Below the pieces are notes generated by a model. It ran no database searches. It had not been told where the DNA came from and saw only the letters and a program-made list of their open reading frames with translations. Source: Mytilinidion resinicola (taxonomy: Eukaryota; Ascomycota; Dothideomycetes; Mytilinidiales; Mytilinidiaceae). From it: a DNA stretch of 64,000 nucleotides. Every line of letters begins with the position of its first letter. Position 1 is the stretch's first letter. Of this stretch, positions 11,918 to 22,567 are shown piece after piece. Both the position numbers and the translations under genes were made by a program. The stretch lies in the NCBI RefSeq assembly GCF_010093595.1, contig NW_022985437.1, positions 1,389,380-1,453,379 of the forward strand, in the 5' to 3' direction.

Positions 11918-13309
11918 CTAGAAGCTGTCATCAAGCTCGTGATTCCTCCGAACAACACTTGGACTCTCTTCCTCGTCACCCTCGAAACTTTCTGTTATGT
12001 CGCCTCCAGCAGTCAGCAGCAGATCCTCCACTATTCGCTTGCTGGCTTCACGGGCTGGGAAGATAAATTAGCTTGCTGCTATAGCCTCAAAAGGACAGGA
12101 CTGCTTACCAGGTGTCTGCAGCAGTCGACTCTGCGGTACGTGGAACTGCATCGTTTTGGGAGGACTGAACCCCAAGTCGTCGTCATCTTCGTCGCTCTCA
12201 CTATCCCACATGCCTTTCTGGGTAGTCATAGTATTCTGTGCCTTGACAGAGTTACCTAGCCCACGTGCTGGAGTCCGCTGGACGGTTACGCCTGGTGTTC
12301 GAGGGGCCTTCAATGGCGACGAGAATATTTCTGCACGAAGCTGCGGGGCGGGAGAATCTGGTGGAGAAGAATCGTCCCATCTTGAAGGTGCCGCACGAGT
12401 AGCCGTACCGGGCGTGAATCCCACAGACGGCTTCTGCTGCTTTCGGCCTGTATGGGGTGTTGCAGCGATGCGGTATGTTTTGTCCAGCACTCGATGAAAG
12501 AGGGGATCTTCATTCGTAGGTGCACCGCTCCCTCTGAACTGAGAATTAGGAGCCACGAAGGGGGACGATTCCGGGGTCATGCTCATGTCTGGTAGCGCTT
12601 GCGATTTCCCCGGCGTTGTAGGGTCCGGCCCTGGCGATGCTTTGCCGCCATGTAGTTCGCGTTTCAACGCTTCGTACGGGGATGAATAATCCGCGAATGT
12701 AGTACCAGCTATCGCGTGGTTGGCTTGTGGTCTCTTGCCAGATCTGGGTGCACGTGGAGTGCTATGGTTATGCGCGAGGGATGGCGAGGAAAGGATCGAA
12801 GTGTCGAGCTCGTCATCGTCGGCGTGTGAGGATGAAGGTATAGGAGGGGTTGCGGATGCGCCGGTCACTGTATCGTCTGCAGTAAGATCATCGTAACCGT
12901 GGGACTCTTGCGATTCATCTTGAGTGGTAGATTCGTCGACGGCCGCCTCTTCGTAACCAGAAAGAGAGACGTTGGCGCTGGCTTCGAAGAATTGCTTCCA
13001 GAACTGACAATTAAAGGATTTAGAGGTAGACCTCGCCAGTATATTCTGATGGCGAGCTTACCTTTGAGCCTTCCCAGACCGCTTCAGAATGCTTCGCGTA
13101 TTGCTCAACGATTGGAAGGATACTTGTCGTCACGATTCGATGTGCGCGGCTGAAGTTTTGGTCGATTTCTGCGAAGACGGGTCAGTGGGGGTATATGAAT
13201 CGCGGTGGCGTGCCGTACCTTGCAACGTTAGCGTGATTGACTGCTCCAGCTTCTCTAACTCTTCTGTTAAAGTCAGATTCCGCGGCGGGGCCATGCTCTG
13301 GCGCGACAT
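11918..13309 (-). CDS. ASK1: DASH complex subunit Ask1
   Basis: The DASH (Dam1) ring couples kinetochores to microtubules, and Ask1 is one of its ten subunits. Four exons, 13309-13219, 13168-13062, 13003-12109 and 12054-11918, join in frame to 409 aa ending TAG. The N-terminus (MSRQSMAPPRNLTLTEEL, then EQSITLTLQEIDQNFSRAH and WEGSKFWKQFFEASANVSL) is the conserved Ask1 helical domain. The last short exon encodes REASKRIVEDLLLTAGGD, also typical of fungal Ask1. The middle is Ser/Pro/Thr-rich with many SP/TP sites, consistent with CDK or Mps1/Ipl1 phosphorylation seen in the yeast protein. The largest ORF (12868-12068) alone would miss both conserved ends. The start at 13309 was chosen for the conserved N-terminus. 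Confidence 0.9.
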
Positions 13310-14014
13310 GTTGTTAAATGCTGATCTGGTATTGTGGCGGTTTGGTAAACACAGCGGGGGGACGCGTTCGTGGTGGTTTAGCGATCAATAAATCTCAAAG
13401 GTTCAGCCCACGTGCCTCTTTAACGTCGACTGTCCACTGAGGTGGCCATCAACACAAGTATTTGATTGATGAATGTTTTTGAAGACATCGCAAAGCACGT
13501 TTGACAGCGGTAGAAGGACATAGAAAGACTCACGGAGAAGCAATCTGATACTGTATTGAGACCTTCAGTCCTAGGCTACCCTCTTCATTCACACCCCTTT
13601 TGCCAAGGTAACCCAAGATCATGTCGTCTTGAAACAATGCCGCACACACCTGACCGGCTATGGCATTAGCGTTTTTCTCAGGAGGCCTTCCGTCCTGGGC
13701 TGCCCCTCTCAATTCACTCCCACCGCATCCACCGCACCTATCAGCCGACCAGGCTCCAAGAGGAATAGAAGAACCAGTCCCAATGTATACACCTGCAATC
13801 AACCGAAATCATGCACTGTGGTGGATCGCGGCTGTTGATAGCGCCGCCTCCAGTTCTCCGTACTCGATTTAGATTCCCTCCTAGGTTAACAAATTTCTAG
13901 GTCCCACCCATGAAGGCCAGATGCGTGATCCACACCACAAATATATAGATTACCGTGCCCCAGGGAACCCTTTCTACTTACTCCCCTTCAGTATTTATAA
14001 ATCAGCATACCATA
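13310..14014. other. Divergent promoter region between ask1 and the SDR gene
   Basis: About 700 bp between divergently transcribed genes. A minus-strand reading frame at 13530-13802 has no recognisable domain and no ATG start context, and I do not call it. TATTTATAA at about 13992 lies just upstream of the SDR start and could be its TATA element. Confidence 0.45.
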
Positions 14015-15130
14015 ATGTCATCTTTCCCCATATCAAGGCTATCGAGGCACGGGCTGAAAGGAGCTAAGAATCTTCCCACAGTCTCTTCACAAACTTCGCT
14101 ATCGGCTCGAGCGTATGCAACTCCGTCGAAGCAAAAACGCAGGACCGCTATTGTCACAAGATCTAGTCAAGGAATGTAAGACGGCGAACCCAGTACAACC
14201 TTAAGCATGCTAGAAGTCTCACCACCACGTACAGAGGCAAGGCAATAGCTCTCCGTTTGGCAGAAGATGGGTACGATATTTTAGTCAACGATGTTCAAAC
14301 AAACGAGACGGGAGTGCTCGAAGTTGTGAAAGAGGTGAAATCATTGGGACGGAATGCCTTTCCCTATCTCGCAGATGTCTCCAAGCTGAATGAGGTCGAG
14401 CGGATGGTCGAGACCTCTGTTTCAGAACTTGGGCCTCTCAATATAATGATCACGAATGCTGGCATTGCGTAGGTACGGAGAGGTCATCGAGCCTAGATGA
14501 TTCATCAATTGACGCTCGCAGGTCAAAGCGGTTTTGGATCTCACCGAGCAGGATGTGCATCGAATGTTCGAAATAAACGTATGTGGCACATACAACTGTT
14601 ACTCAACCGCTGCCAAACAGATGATCAAGCAAGGAGGGGGAGGGAAGATACTAGGCGCTGCAAGGTATGTACACTGATTCAAGTCCACTCCATTCACGAA
14701 GTGCTTCAGCACCAGTCACTCAGATATATCGTATTTCTAACATTACTATCTAGATAGCGTTGCGGCCTTCAAACCAAGCCACATGTTGTCTCATTACACT
14801 GCGTCCAAGTGGGCCGTCCGTGGCTTGACAATATCTTTCGCACTAGAAATAGCAGCCCACAAAATCACCGTCAACGCATATGCTCCTGGCGTTGTCGGCA
14901 CTGCTATGTGGGATCTCATAAACGAAGAGATGGGCAAAAAAACGGGCGCGAAGAAAGGCGAAACGATCAAGAAATGGTCGGAAGAGTTGATTGCTCTTGG
15001 AAGAACCAGTGTGCCTTCAGATGCTTCCAATCTAGTAAGCTTCCTATCTGATCCGGACTCCGACTATACGACCGGCCAAACAATTCTCGTAGATGGTGGT
15101 ATGGTCTATACCTATGGAAGAACTCTATGA
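14015..15130 (+). pseudogene. Short-chain dehydrogenase (acetoin/diacetyl reductase-like) interrupted by an in-frame TAG
   Basis: Four exons join with matching phases: 14015-14175, 14235-14472, 14522-14664, 14758-15130 (305 codons with stop). The product resembles classical SDRs of the acetoin reductase/2,3-butanediol dehydrogenase group: cofactor motif VTRSSQGIG, NNAG-like ITNAGIA, catalytic YTASK, and a C-terminus FLSDPDSDYTTGQTILVDGG. The first 45 residues are Ser/Arg-rich (SARAYATPSK) and look like a mitochondrial presequence. Two oddities: the first Gly of TGxxxGIG is Arg, and exon 2 ends GCG-TAG directly before a GTACGG donor. Family members usually read IAQVK here, so a single CAG-to-TAG change explains the stop at 14470-14472. 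The only other donor (GTAGGT at 14469) shifts the frame and reaches a stop within 18 codons. Either a recent pseudogene or a base error. Confidence 0.65.
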
Positions 15131-15461
15131 GTTATGGCATCATTTCAGCGCTATCTAATTCATAGAATCGCTTCCGAGGTGTATCAACCCGCTCAAAAGT
15201 CACGCGCTCATATAACTTAAGATACATCACAAATCCTCTCCAGTAGACTCACAAATTGACTTTTTCCTTCGTCTCTTTTGGATTGAGATCGACAAGGTCA
15301 AGCTTCTGTAATACCCGGACATTCATAAGCTTACCCCACGAGGCACCCTTCATGGCACACAGACCCCGCTCTCACTTGCGAGTCAGCATTTACTATTCCA
15401 CCACTGCTTCTAAAAACACCTCACTAGTCTACATCTATATAATGCATGTGTCTTAGTATAT
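15131..15461. other. Intergenic: promoter side of the ThDP enzyme gene
   Basis: About 330 bp between two co-oriented genes. CTATATAATGCATG at about 15434 could be a TATA element and start region. Nothing else seen. Confidence 0.4.
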
Positions 15462-17528
15462 ATGACAAGCATCAAATCGATAGGAACAGCATCGAACGTC
15501 GCCTCGATCATCACATCAAACATAATGTCCAACTTCGAACTTCGAAAGCCGAGCACACGTGAACTCACTGGTGGTGATCTACTTGCACAATGTCTTCATC
15601 ACATTGGAGTCAAGGTGGCGTTTGGTCTCCACGGCGGCCATCTTGATGCCTTTTTGATGGGGTGTGAGTCGACAGATATCAAATTGGTCGACACGAGGCA
15701 TGAGACAGTTGCGGTCCAAGCTGCAGAAGCATATTCTAAAATGACGGGAACTACAGGAACATGCTTTGGTATGTCTCCCACTCAACCTAAACCCTCTTGC
15801 ACATACGCTAAGAAACAGAATAGTTATAGCAAATAGCGAGTATGTTCTCACTATCACTTACTATGCTCTGGTTTTTCTGTAACGTTAGTTATAGGTATTC
15901 AAATGGGTTACCGGGCCTTGCAACCGCCTTCGCAGACCGCTCTTCTATATTCTGCATCACTTCATCACCTCCTCTAAGGGATGGAGAGAACAACTCTCTT
16001 CAGGGCTCAATTGACCAAGTCGTTGTTGCTAAGCCAATCACTAAATTTGCCCACCTAATTACTCATGCAGAGGACATCCCCCGCCTCGTTGCTCATGCAA
16101 TGAAAATTTCCTCCTGCGGTGCTCCAGGGGGGCGATTGAAGACAATAGAACTACAAGTCACAGGTGACTGACTACTTTAGGACCTGTGCTCATCGACTTC
16201 CCGATAGACGTACTGTTCTCGCCGATTATTGCGTCCCGAATTTCATGGGGCTCTATCACATCACCACTCCCATACCCGCCCGGACCTCACACCAAAGCCA
16301 TTGAGAATGTTTTCTCGCTACTCACAGGTTCAAAACGGCCTGTCATCATTGCAGGCACGGGGACTCATTCGTCTGAGGTACGTTCATGTCCTGCCCTACT
16401 AGAGAGGAAAGTCCACTGACTTTGATGAAGGCCACTCAAGCGCTTTTCGACTTTGTAGAGGCTACTCAAATACCGCTGTTTCACAGCCCGAAGATTTGCT
16501 TCTCTCTCCCAACGTCAAGCCCTTTGTATGCCGGCTCTGCAGGCAATCTAGCACTGCTCCCTCACATGAAATCTCCTACCCCGGATCTGGTCATTCTACT
16601 TGGTGCCCGAACCGGTATGTACATGGGCGGTCGTTCTGGAGCTATCATCCCATCACCAGACTCTTGCAAACTTGTACAAATTGACACCGATGGCGGCGAG
16701 ATCGGCCGAACGCTGCCAGTGGATCTCGGAATTGTCTCAGACGCTACTGAAGCTCTGCTCGCCTTTAACGCTGCTCTTCCCAAGCACAACTATGTTGCAC
16801 CAAATGAGTGGGTCAAAATCGCTACTGATCTGAAGAATATACCCATGTCCTACGCCTCAGACCCAGAAATTGTCGAGGGAAAGCTCCATCCCTATCACGC
16901 CCTCGCCGCCGTCTTCAAGTCAATCCCAGACGGTAGCATCGTCGTCACCGATGGAGGTGAGTGTGGCGCCTGGGCTAGCGGTGCCGCTACCATCTCAAAC
17001 CCTCATGCAATCATCTCGGCCACAGGCTACCTAGGCTTCCTAGGAAACGGCTTCGGATACTCTTTAGGCTGCGCTTTCGCAGACCCTAGTCGTCTCATTG
17101 TCAACATTCAAGGGGATGGCTCCGCAGGGTTCCACTTCATGGAACTCGACACGTATGCGAGATTCAGCTTAAGGATCCTCACGATTGTGGTAAACAATCA
17201 TGCGTGGGGGATGTCTTCGAATGGGCAGGAGCTTATATATGGTACCAAGAATCCCGCGAGACCTATCAGTTCGCTGAGCCCGAAAACAGCGTATGATGTT
17301 GTTGCTCAAGGGCTAGGTAATAAGAGCGCAAAGGTCGAGCAGTTGGCAGATGTTCAGGGAGCAGTGACGAAGTTGTTGGCTGGTGACGGGCCAGGTTGCA
17401 TGAATTTGATTGTGAGCCGACGTCCTACGCATCCAATTACGGAGAGTATGGTAGGCATGACAGAGGATGAGAATATGATTGTTGTTCCTTACTACGATAA
17501 TGTTCCTAGGCCATACTACAGAAATTAG
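15462..17528 (+). CDS. Thiamine diphosphate-dependent lyase/carboligase, benzaldehyde-lyase-like
   Basis: Predicted to make or cleave acyloins (2-hydroxyketones). Five exons keep the frame: 15462-15768, 15824-15839, 15895-16118, 16181-16377, 16431-17528 (613 aa). Similarity to bacterial benzaldehyde lyase is visible in FGLHGGHLDAFL, DTRHETVAVQAAEAY (with the ThDP-activating Glu), LRDGENNSLQGSIDQVVVA and PITKFAH. The C-terminal ThDP/Mg site is GDGSAGF...NNHAWGMSSNGQE. Exon 2 is only 16 nt and encodes VIANSE where relatives have a Gly-rich TAGGGF/TSGPG turn. The third intron has a clear alternative reading, because the conserved GAPG before PVLIDFP lies inside it. The second Met (residue 22, MSNFELRK) may be the true start. 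The SDR immediately upstream could reduce the hydroxyketone product. Acetolactate synthase or 2-hydroxyacyl-CoA lyase relatives are alternatives. Confidence 0.78.
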
Positions 17529-18052
17529 GGGAAGGGGTTGCTGCGCGGGATGTCGATCAGGCGGGTTCTAGATAATCTAAAAAGAATGCTGCGAGTAGCT
17601 TTACGAAGTTTGCAATACTGAATCTACGATAAGTGTGAAATCTAGAGCTGCCCTAGTCGTGTTGCTGGAATGCTAACGTTGATGTTGGCTTACGTTGGTC
17701 GGCAGTTGGCTTACGTGGATCAAAGTTGGGATTATGTGAATGTCGGTTGTTGAACCTCAACTTCTCCCGAGTTTCCAACAAGCTTTGTTGAAAAGAGTCG
17801 AACTGCGTCAGAGCCTTACAGGTTATTTGTCATTCAAGAGCCCGGCAAGGAAACGATTGCTTCCGCGTTAATCAGCTCAACATGATGTGATTTCGTCGTC
17901 CTGCTGTCTCTACGAATATAAATACGAATGCTTCTCCCGCTCTGACAGACTATCCCACAGCTCAATTCAGCTCGCCTGAGTACTACTGCCTCATCTCCAG
18001 CTTCCCATTTTCAACTTCAACCAAGCTCACTATTATCTTCCCCATTTCCACT
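17529..18052. other. Intergenic: promoter of the GST gene
   Basis: About 520 bp. ATATAAATAC at about 17919, some 130 bp before the GST start, is a plausible TATA element, followed by a CT-rich leader. No gene or repeat. Confidence 0.45.
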
Positions 18053-18834
18053 ATGTCGACATCCAACCTCCAGCCCATCCAGGTCTGGGGCCTCGGCGGT
18101 CCTAACCCACCCCGCGTCGCTATAATCCTCGAGCAACTGAAGCTCCCTTACACAATCACCGCCCTCCCCCTCTCCGAGGTCAAGAAGCCAGAGTACCTCG
18201 CCATCAACCCTAACGGCCGCATCCCCGCCATCCGCGACCCCAACAACGGCAACCTCACGCTCTGGGAGTCGGGCGCGATTCTCGAATACCTCATTGAGCG
18301 CTACGACACCGACCGTCGCCTGAGTTTCGAGCCAGGCACGCCAGAGTCGTTCTACGCGAAGCAGTGGCTGTTCTTCCAAGCCTCTGGGCAGGGACCGTAT
18401 TACGGGCAGCTGGGGTGGTTCAAGTTGTATCATCACGAGAAGGTGCCGAGCGCAATAGCGAGGTATTTGGCGGAGGTGAACAGGGTGACGGGAGTGTTGG
18501 ATGGCTGGCTCGCGAAGCAGGATACGGGTGCTGGGGGCCCGTGGCTCGTAGGCGGGAAGTTGAGCTACGCAGACCTTGCCTTCGTGAGCTGGCAGGGGGT
18601 TATTGCGCATGTGACCAACAAGGAGGAGTATGACCTTGATCAGTACCCGCACGCGAAGGCGTGGCTGGAGAAGATGAACAAGCTGGAGTCAGTCTCGAAG
18701 GTGTTGAAGAGGAGTTTTGAGGGTACCATGAAGGAGAAGGTGGTGCAGGCGGGTAAGTCATGAAGAATAGTGAGAATGGTAGCTGCTAACATATAACAGC
18801 GATAGCAGCGGCAGCTAAGAAGTCAGACGCCTGA
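18053..18834 (+). CDS. Glutathione S-transferase, Ure2p-like class
   Basis: Cytosolic enzyme of the fungal Ure2-like/GstA group, conjugating glutathione to electrophiles or reducing peroxides. Exon 18053-18752 joins 18800-18834 over a 47-nt intron (GTAAGT, branch GCTAAC, AACAG), so the tail is VVQAAIAAAAKKSDA rather than the read-through VVQAGKS; 244 aa. The thioredoxin-like N-domain (residues ~7-90) shows GGPNPPRVAIILEQLKLPY, the cis-Pro segment NPNGRIPAI and the GSH-binding WESGAILEYL. The helical C-domain includes LVGGKLSYADLAFVSW with the usual N-capping-box Ser/Asp. Strong TATA and CT-rich leader fit a well-expressed gene. It follows the ThDP gene on the same strand, and a functional link is only a possibility. 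Confidence 0.9.
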
Positions 18835-19330
18835 GTGACCAATGGCTTCATTTACCAAGTACCGCGGCGTGCTTGATGATCTTTTGAGGTCTTCCGAAGG
18901 CTGAAAGATTTGCCACGAGGGAACTGCCTTTGGGGGAGATTTATGAGCGGTAGACCGAGGCCTGGGAGGATGAGTTAGACAAATCGTGAAATACAATGCT
19001 GTGATACATTGATCTTTCTATTCTGACATGATCATCCCGTGGTGAAAGCGAAAATTGATCACAAGGGACCAAACTGAGAATATCAGGTATTGACTTGATC
19101 GTTGAACGGGAAGCTTTGGTCCACCTGGGATGATGATAGCACTACTATTCGGTTTTGCATGATTTTCGCGCTATGGCGTAGCTGTATGCTACTCGAAAGG
19201 GGAAGATGGAGATACACGTGATATTGTTTCCAATGGAGACACGCAAAACCCAAAGAAAAGACCAGGCACATGAGTTGCTGGTTTTGTACGGATCGTGATC
19301 GGAGAACGGAACACGGTGTGAGTCGAGGAT
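18835..19330. other. Intergenic region between convergent genes
   Basis: About 500 bp between the GST and BSP peptidase stop codons. I see nothing in it beyond 3' flanking sequence. Confidence 0.45.
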
Positions 19331-20215
19331 CTAGGGGAGGCCTCTCCTTGGGTAATGTATGTTGCCACCAAGATGCGTCATCTTCTGTGGATTCTGTTCC
19401 GAGCCTTGGGAGTTGCTAGTGGCCTCATCTTTCTTCTTGCCCTCTTCTTCAACCCGTTTTGCCTCTTCTTCGGCCTTTTCCTTACCCAGATGGCTCCCAT
19501 AATCCGCCCATAACTTATCCACCTTCTTTCCGAAAAGCTCCTCCCAGAGCTCCCCATCCTTGTACTTCTGCCCTCTTAGCCCATCGTTGATCTTCCTAAC
19601 ACTCCCCTCCCCGAAGGTCTTCTCTAGATACTCAAGAAAATACCCCGTGTGCTGATACCCAGCATCCCAATCCCCGTCACTCTCCTGCTTCCAATGCGGC
19701 GGGACAAATCCCGACTTTAACCGTACCCAATCCGCAATACCCTCAATCAGGCCGCCCGGCGCGGAGCCCTGCGCGTTCCACTGCCAACAATGCACCATCT
19801 CGTGCCTTATCACGCCCAGCATTTCCTCCTTCTTCCGCCCTTCAGCGATGCCATTGATGTAATCTGTTGAGAAGTGTATCTCCTTGTGGTCATCGTCGAA
19901 GTCTTTGCCGGTGGTGTAGGCCACGCCGCCCATTGGCCGTAGGATCAGAGTCACGGAGCGGGTTGGGGGGATGCAGTGGGTGGGGAGGTCTTTGTAGAGC
20001 CAGTATAGCACGCCCGACACGGCGTCTTCGATGGCATTGGAAGCAGAGAGGTGTTTGAGGAAGGAGTGGGTGCCGGGCTGGGAGAGGTCGCGGAGCTCGA
20101 GGCGGAGGAGAGGGGTACGTTTTGGTTTGGGGGCTGGAGAGGTCGAGGCGGCGGCGGGGTCGTCTGTGGTGGAAGACATGGCTTGTTGGAAATAGGTAGG
20201 TGTGGGAGGTGTCAT
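19331..20215 (-). CDS. BSP-family (plant/bacterial basic secretory protein) metallopeptidase-like protein
   Basis: Single exon, 294 aa. The zinc-peptidase signature is RHEMVHCWQW, followed by GGLIEGIADWVRLKSGFVPPHW and GYFLEYLEKTFGEG. This is the conserved core of the plant/bacterial basic secretory protein family (peptidase clan MA, HExxH). HEMVH supplies two zinc His and the catalytic Glu, and the downstream EGIADWVR region supplies the further ligand. Unlike plant relatives it lacks an obvious signal peptide: the N-terminus is Pro/Thr/Ser-rich and the C-terminal ~50 residues are charged (K/E-rich). The internal Met at residue 13 (MSSTTDD) is an equally good start. Substrate unknown. Confidence 0.85.
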   Translation of the reverse strand: MTPPTPTYFQQAMSSTTDDPAAASTSPAPKPKRTPLLRLELRDLSQPGTHSFLKHLSASNAIEDAVSGVLYWLYKDLPTHCIPPTRSVTLILRPMGGVAYTTGKDFDDDHKEIHFSTDYINGIAEGRKKEEMLGVIRHEMVHCWQWNAQGSAPGGLIEGIADWVRLKSGFVPPHWKQESDGDWDAGYQHTGYFLEYLEKTFGEGSVRKINDGLRGQKYKDGELWEELFGKKVDKLWADYGSHLGKEKAEEEAKRVEEEGKKKDEATSNSQGSEQNPQKMTHLGGNIHYPRRGLP

Positions 20216-20635
20216 AGGTGGGGTTTTGAATAATAACGCAGAGGAAGAGTGCGAAGTTTGTTGGTGTTTTGGAAGTTGGGATATCTGGACAGGTTACAAG
20301 CAGGCTTCATGAGAAAGCGGCAGGCGTCAGCTTCGCTTACGAGCTTGAACAACGAGCCACAGTACTGAAACGCCATAGCTATTACAAGTATATATCTAAT
20401 GGAATGTAATTGATCGAAGTTGGCGATGCAATTGTGGTCTCTTCATGGATCTGGCTATCAACGGAGACGTTTGACCGTATTGCAAGCTCATTGTGAGGCT
20501 ACCCTTGTAAGTAGTGAAGCAACATTTATCGATAATCTCCATCCCAAGAAGATCCTTGCACCCAGAAACAGATTTCTGACTTGGATTGGGTCTCTACATG
20601 ATGTAGTAGTTTATTTGTCGCTACCTCCATTCACA
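20216..20635. other. Intergenic: peptidase promoter and 5' flank of the tRNA gene
   Basis: About 420 bp with no supported gene. It separates the divergently oriented peptidase and tRNA genes. Confidence 0.45.
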
Positions 20636-20728
20636 GGGGTTATAGCGCAGTTGGGAGCGCGTTAGCCTGAAGGTCCTGCACAGTAGACCTGCAAGCTAAA
20701 GGTCACCGGTTCGATCCCGGTTAACCCC
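20636..20728 (+). tRNA. tRNA-Phe (anticodon GAA) with a 21-nt intron
   Basis: The acceptor stem GGGGTTA (20636-20642) pairs with TAACCCC (20722-20728). The D stem is GCGC/GCGC around AGTTGGGA. The anticodon stem is TTAGC (20662-20666) with GCTAA (20695-20699). The loop reads CT-GAA-G, placing the GAA anticodon at 20669-20671. The T arm is ACCGG-TTCGATC-CCGGT. The intron (20673-20693) follows position 37 as usual in eukaryotic tRNAs, and its GACCT pairs with AGGTC at the 5' exon/intron border to form the expected bulge-helix-bulge shape. The discriminator is A (20729). Confidence 0.9.
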
Positions 20729-21158
20729 ATTTCTTTTGCCATTTTGACGTCCTAGAACGTTTGCTTTTTACTCCCGCAATGCAGGTAAGAAATGTGCAGT
20801 CGACGTCCACAGGATGGCCTCCCCATTTCCTGCACATGCACACCCTGATTCACTTTTTGGATGATCATGGAACAGTGACCAGAATATTTTGTCTGTGTCG
20901 CAGGTAATGCAATTCCTTGATTCGATAGCTCGTCTACCATTAGTCTATTTCGCAGTGAGTATGCAGGTACGCTGCCGAGTTCAATTCAGATGGGAGATCT
21001 GGCACTACGCTATGTAAAGCTCAAAGCTCCACCTGATGAACACTTCTAATGTTCTAATGATCACACCCCGAAAATGATCTCATCTTAAGCCACTATATGG
21101 TCATGATTTCTTGGCAATCATATGAACAGCTAGGCTTGGTAGCAAGGAATCTGTTACC
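20729..21158. other. Intergenic between the tRNA and the HAD phosphatase
   Basis: About 430 bp of 3' flank. No gene or repeat recognised. Confidence 0.45.
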
Positions 21159-22176
<1,018 letters not shown>

Positions 22177-22567
22177 CTCGACGTCGAGAGCACCTTGAGG
22201 CTGCGTATGCAGAGTTGACCGAGAAATATATAGTGCCAATGCTTTGAAAAGAGATGCTCGGTGGACCCAAAAGGAATGCAGCTGCTTCTCCAACTTGCTG
22301 ATGTTTATGTAGGGGTGTTGCTGGTGCGTGATTCACCTCACGTGGACACTGCGCCAAGAGCTGGCGATTCTCCTAGCGTCTGGCAAAGTTGTCCATGGGT
22401 CCTCCCATCTCCACCTGCACCCACCACAACCCGTCTTCTTCATCTCTCTTTTTGCCCTCTGGCCATTATGTGCTAGCCTCGCCGTAAATCATAACTTCAG
22501 CAGCTAAGATTGACAAGGCAACTGCCTCTAGCAGATACCCGCCGCGCAGAAGCCGTTCTTTCATGCG
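22177..22567. other. Shared divergent promoter region
   Basis: About 390 bp between divergent starts. It contains a long CT-rich run (22395-22455), typical of fungal promoters/leaders. No gene. Confidence 0.45.

Noticed and set aside
13530..13802. 90-codon minus-strand frame between ask1 and the SDR
   Set aside because: No recognisable domain, no good start context, and no splice partner that extends it.
15769..15894. Single-intron model for the start of the ThDP gene
   Set aside because: Direct joining puts YSNGLPGLATAF out of frame; only the two-intron, micro-exon model keeps it.
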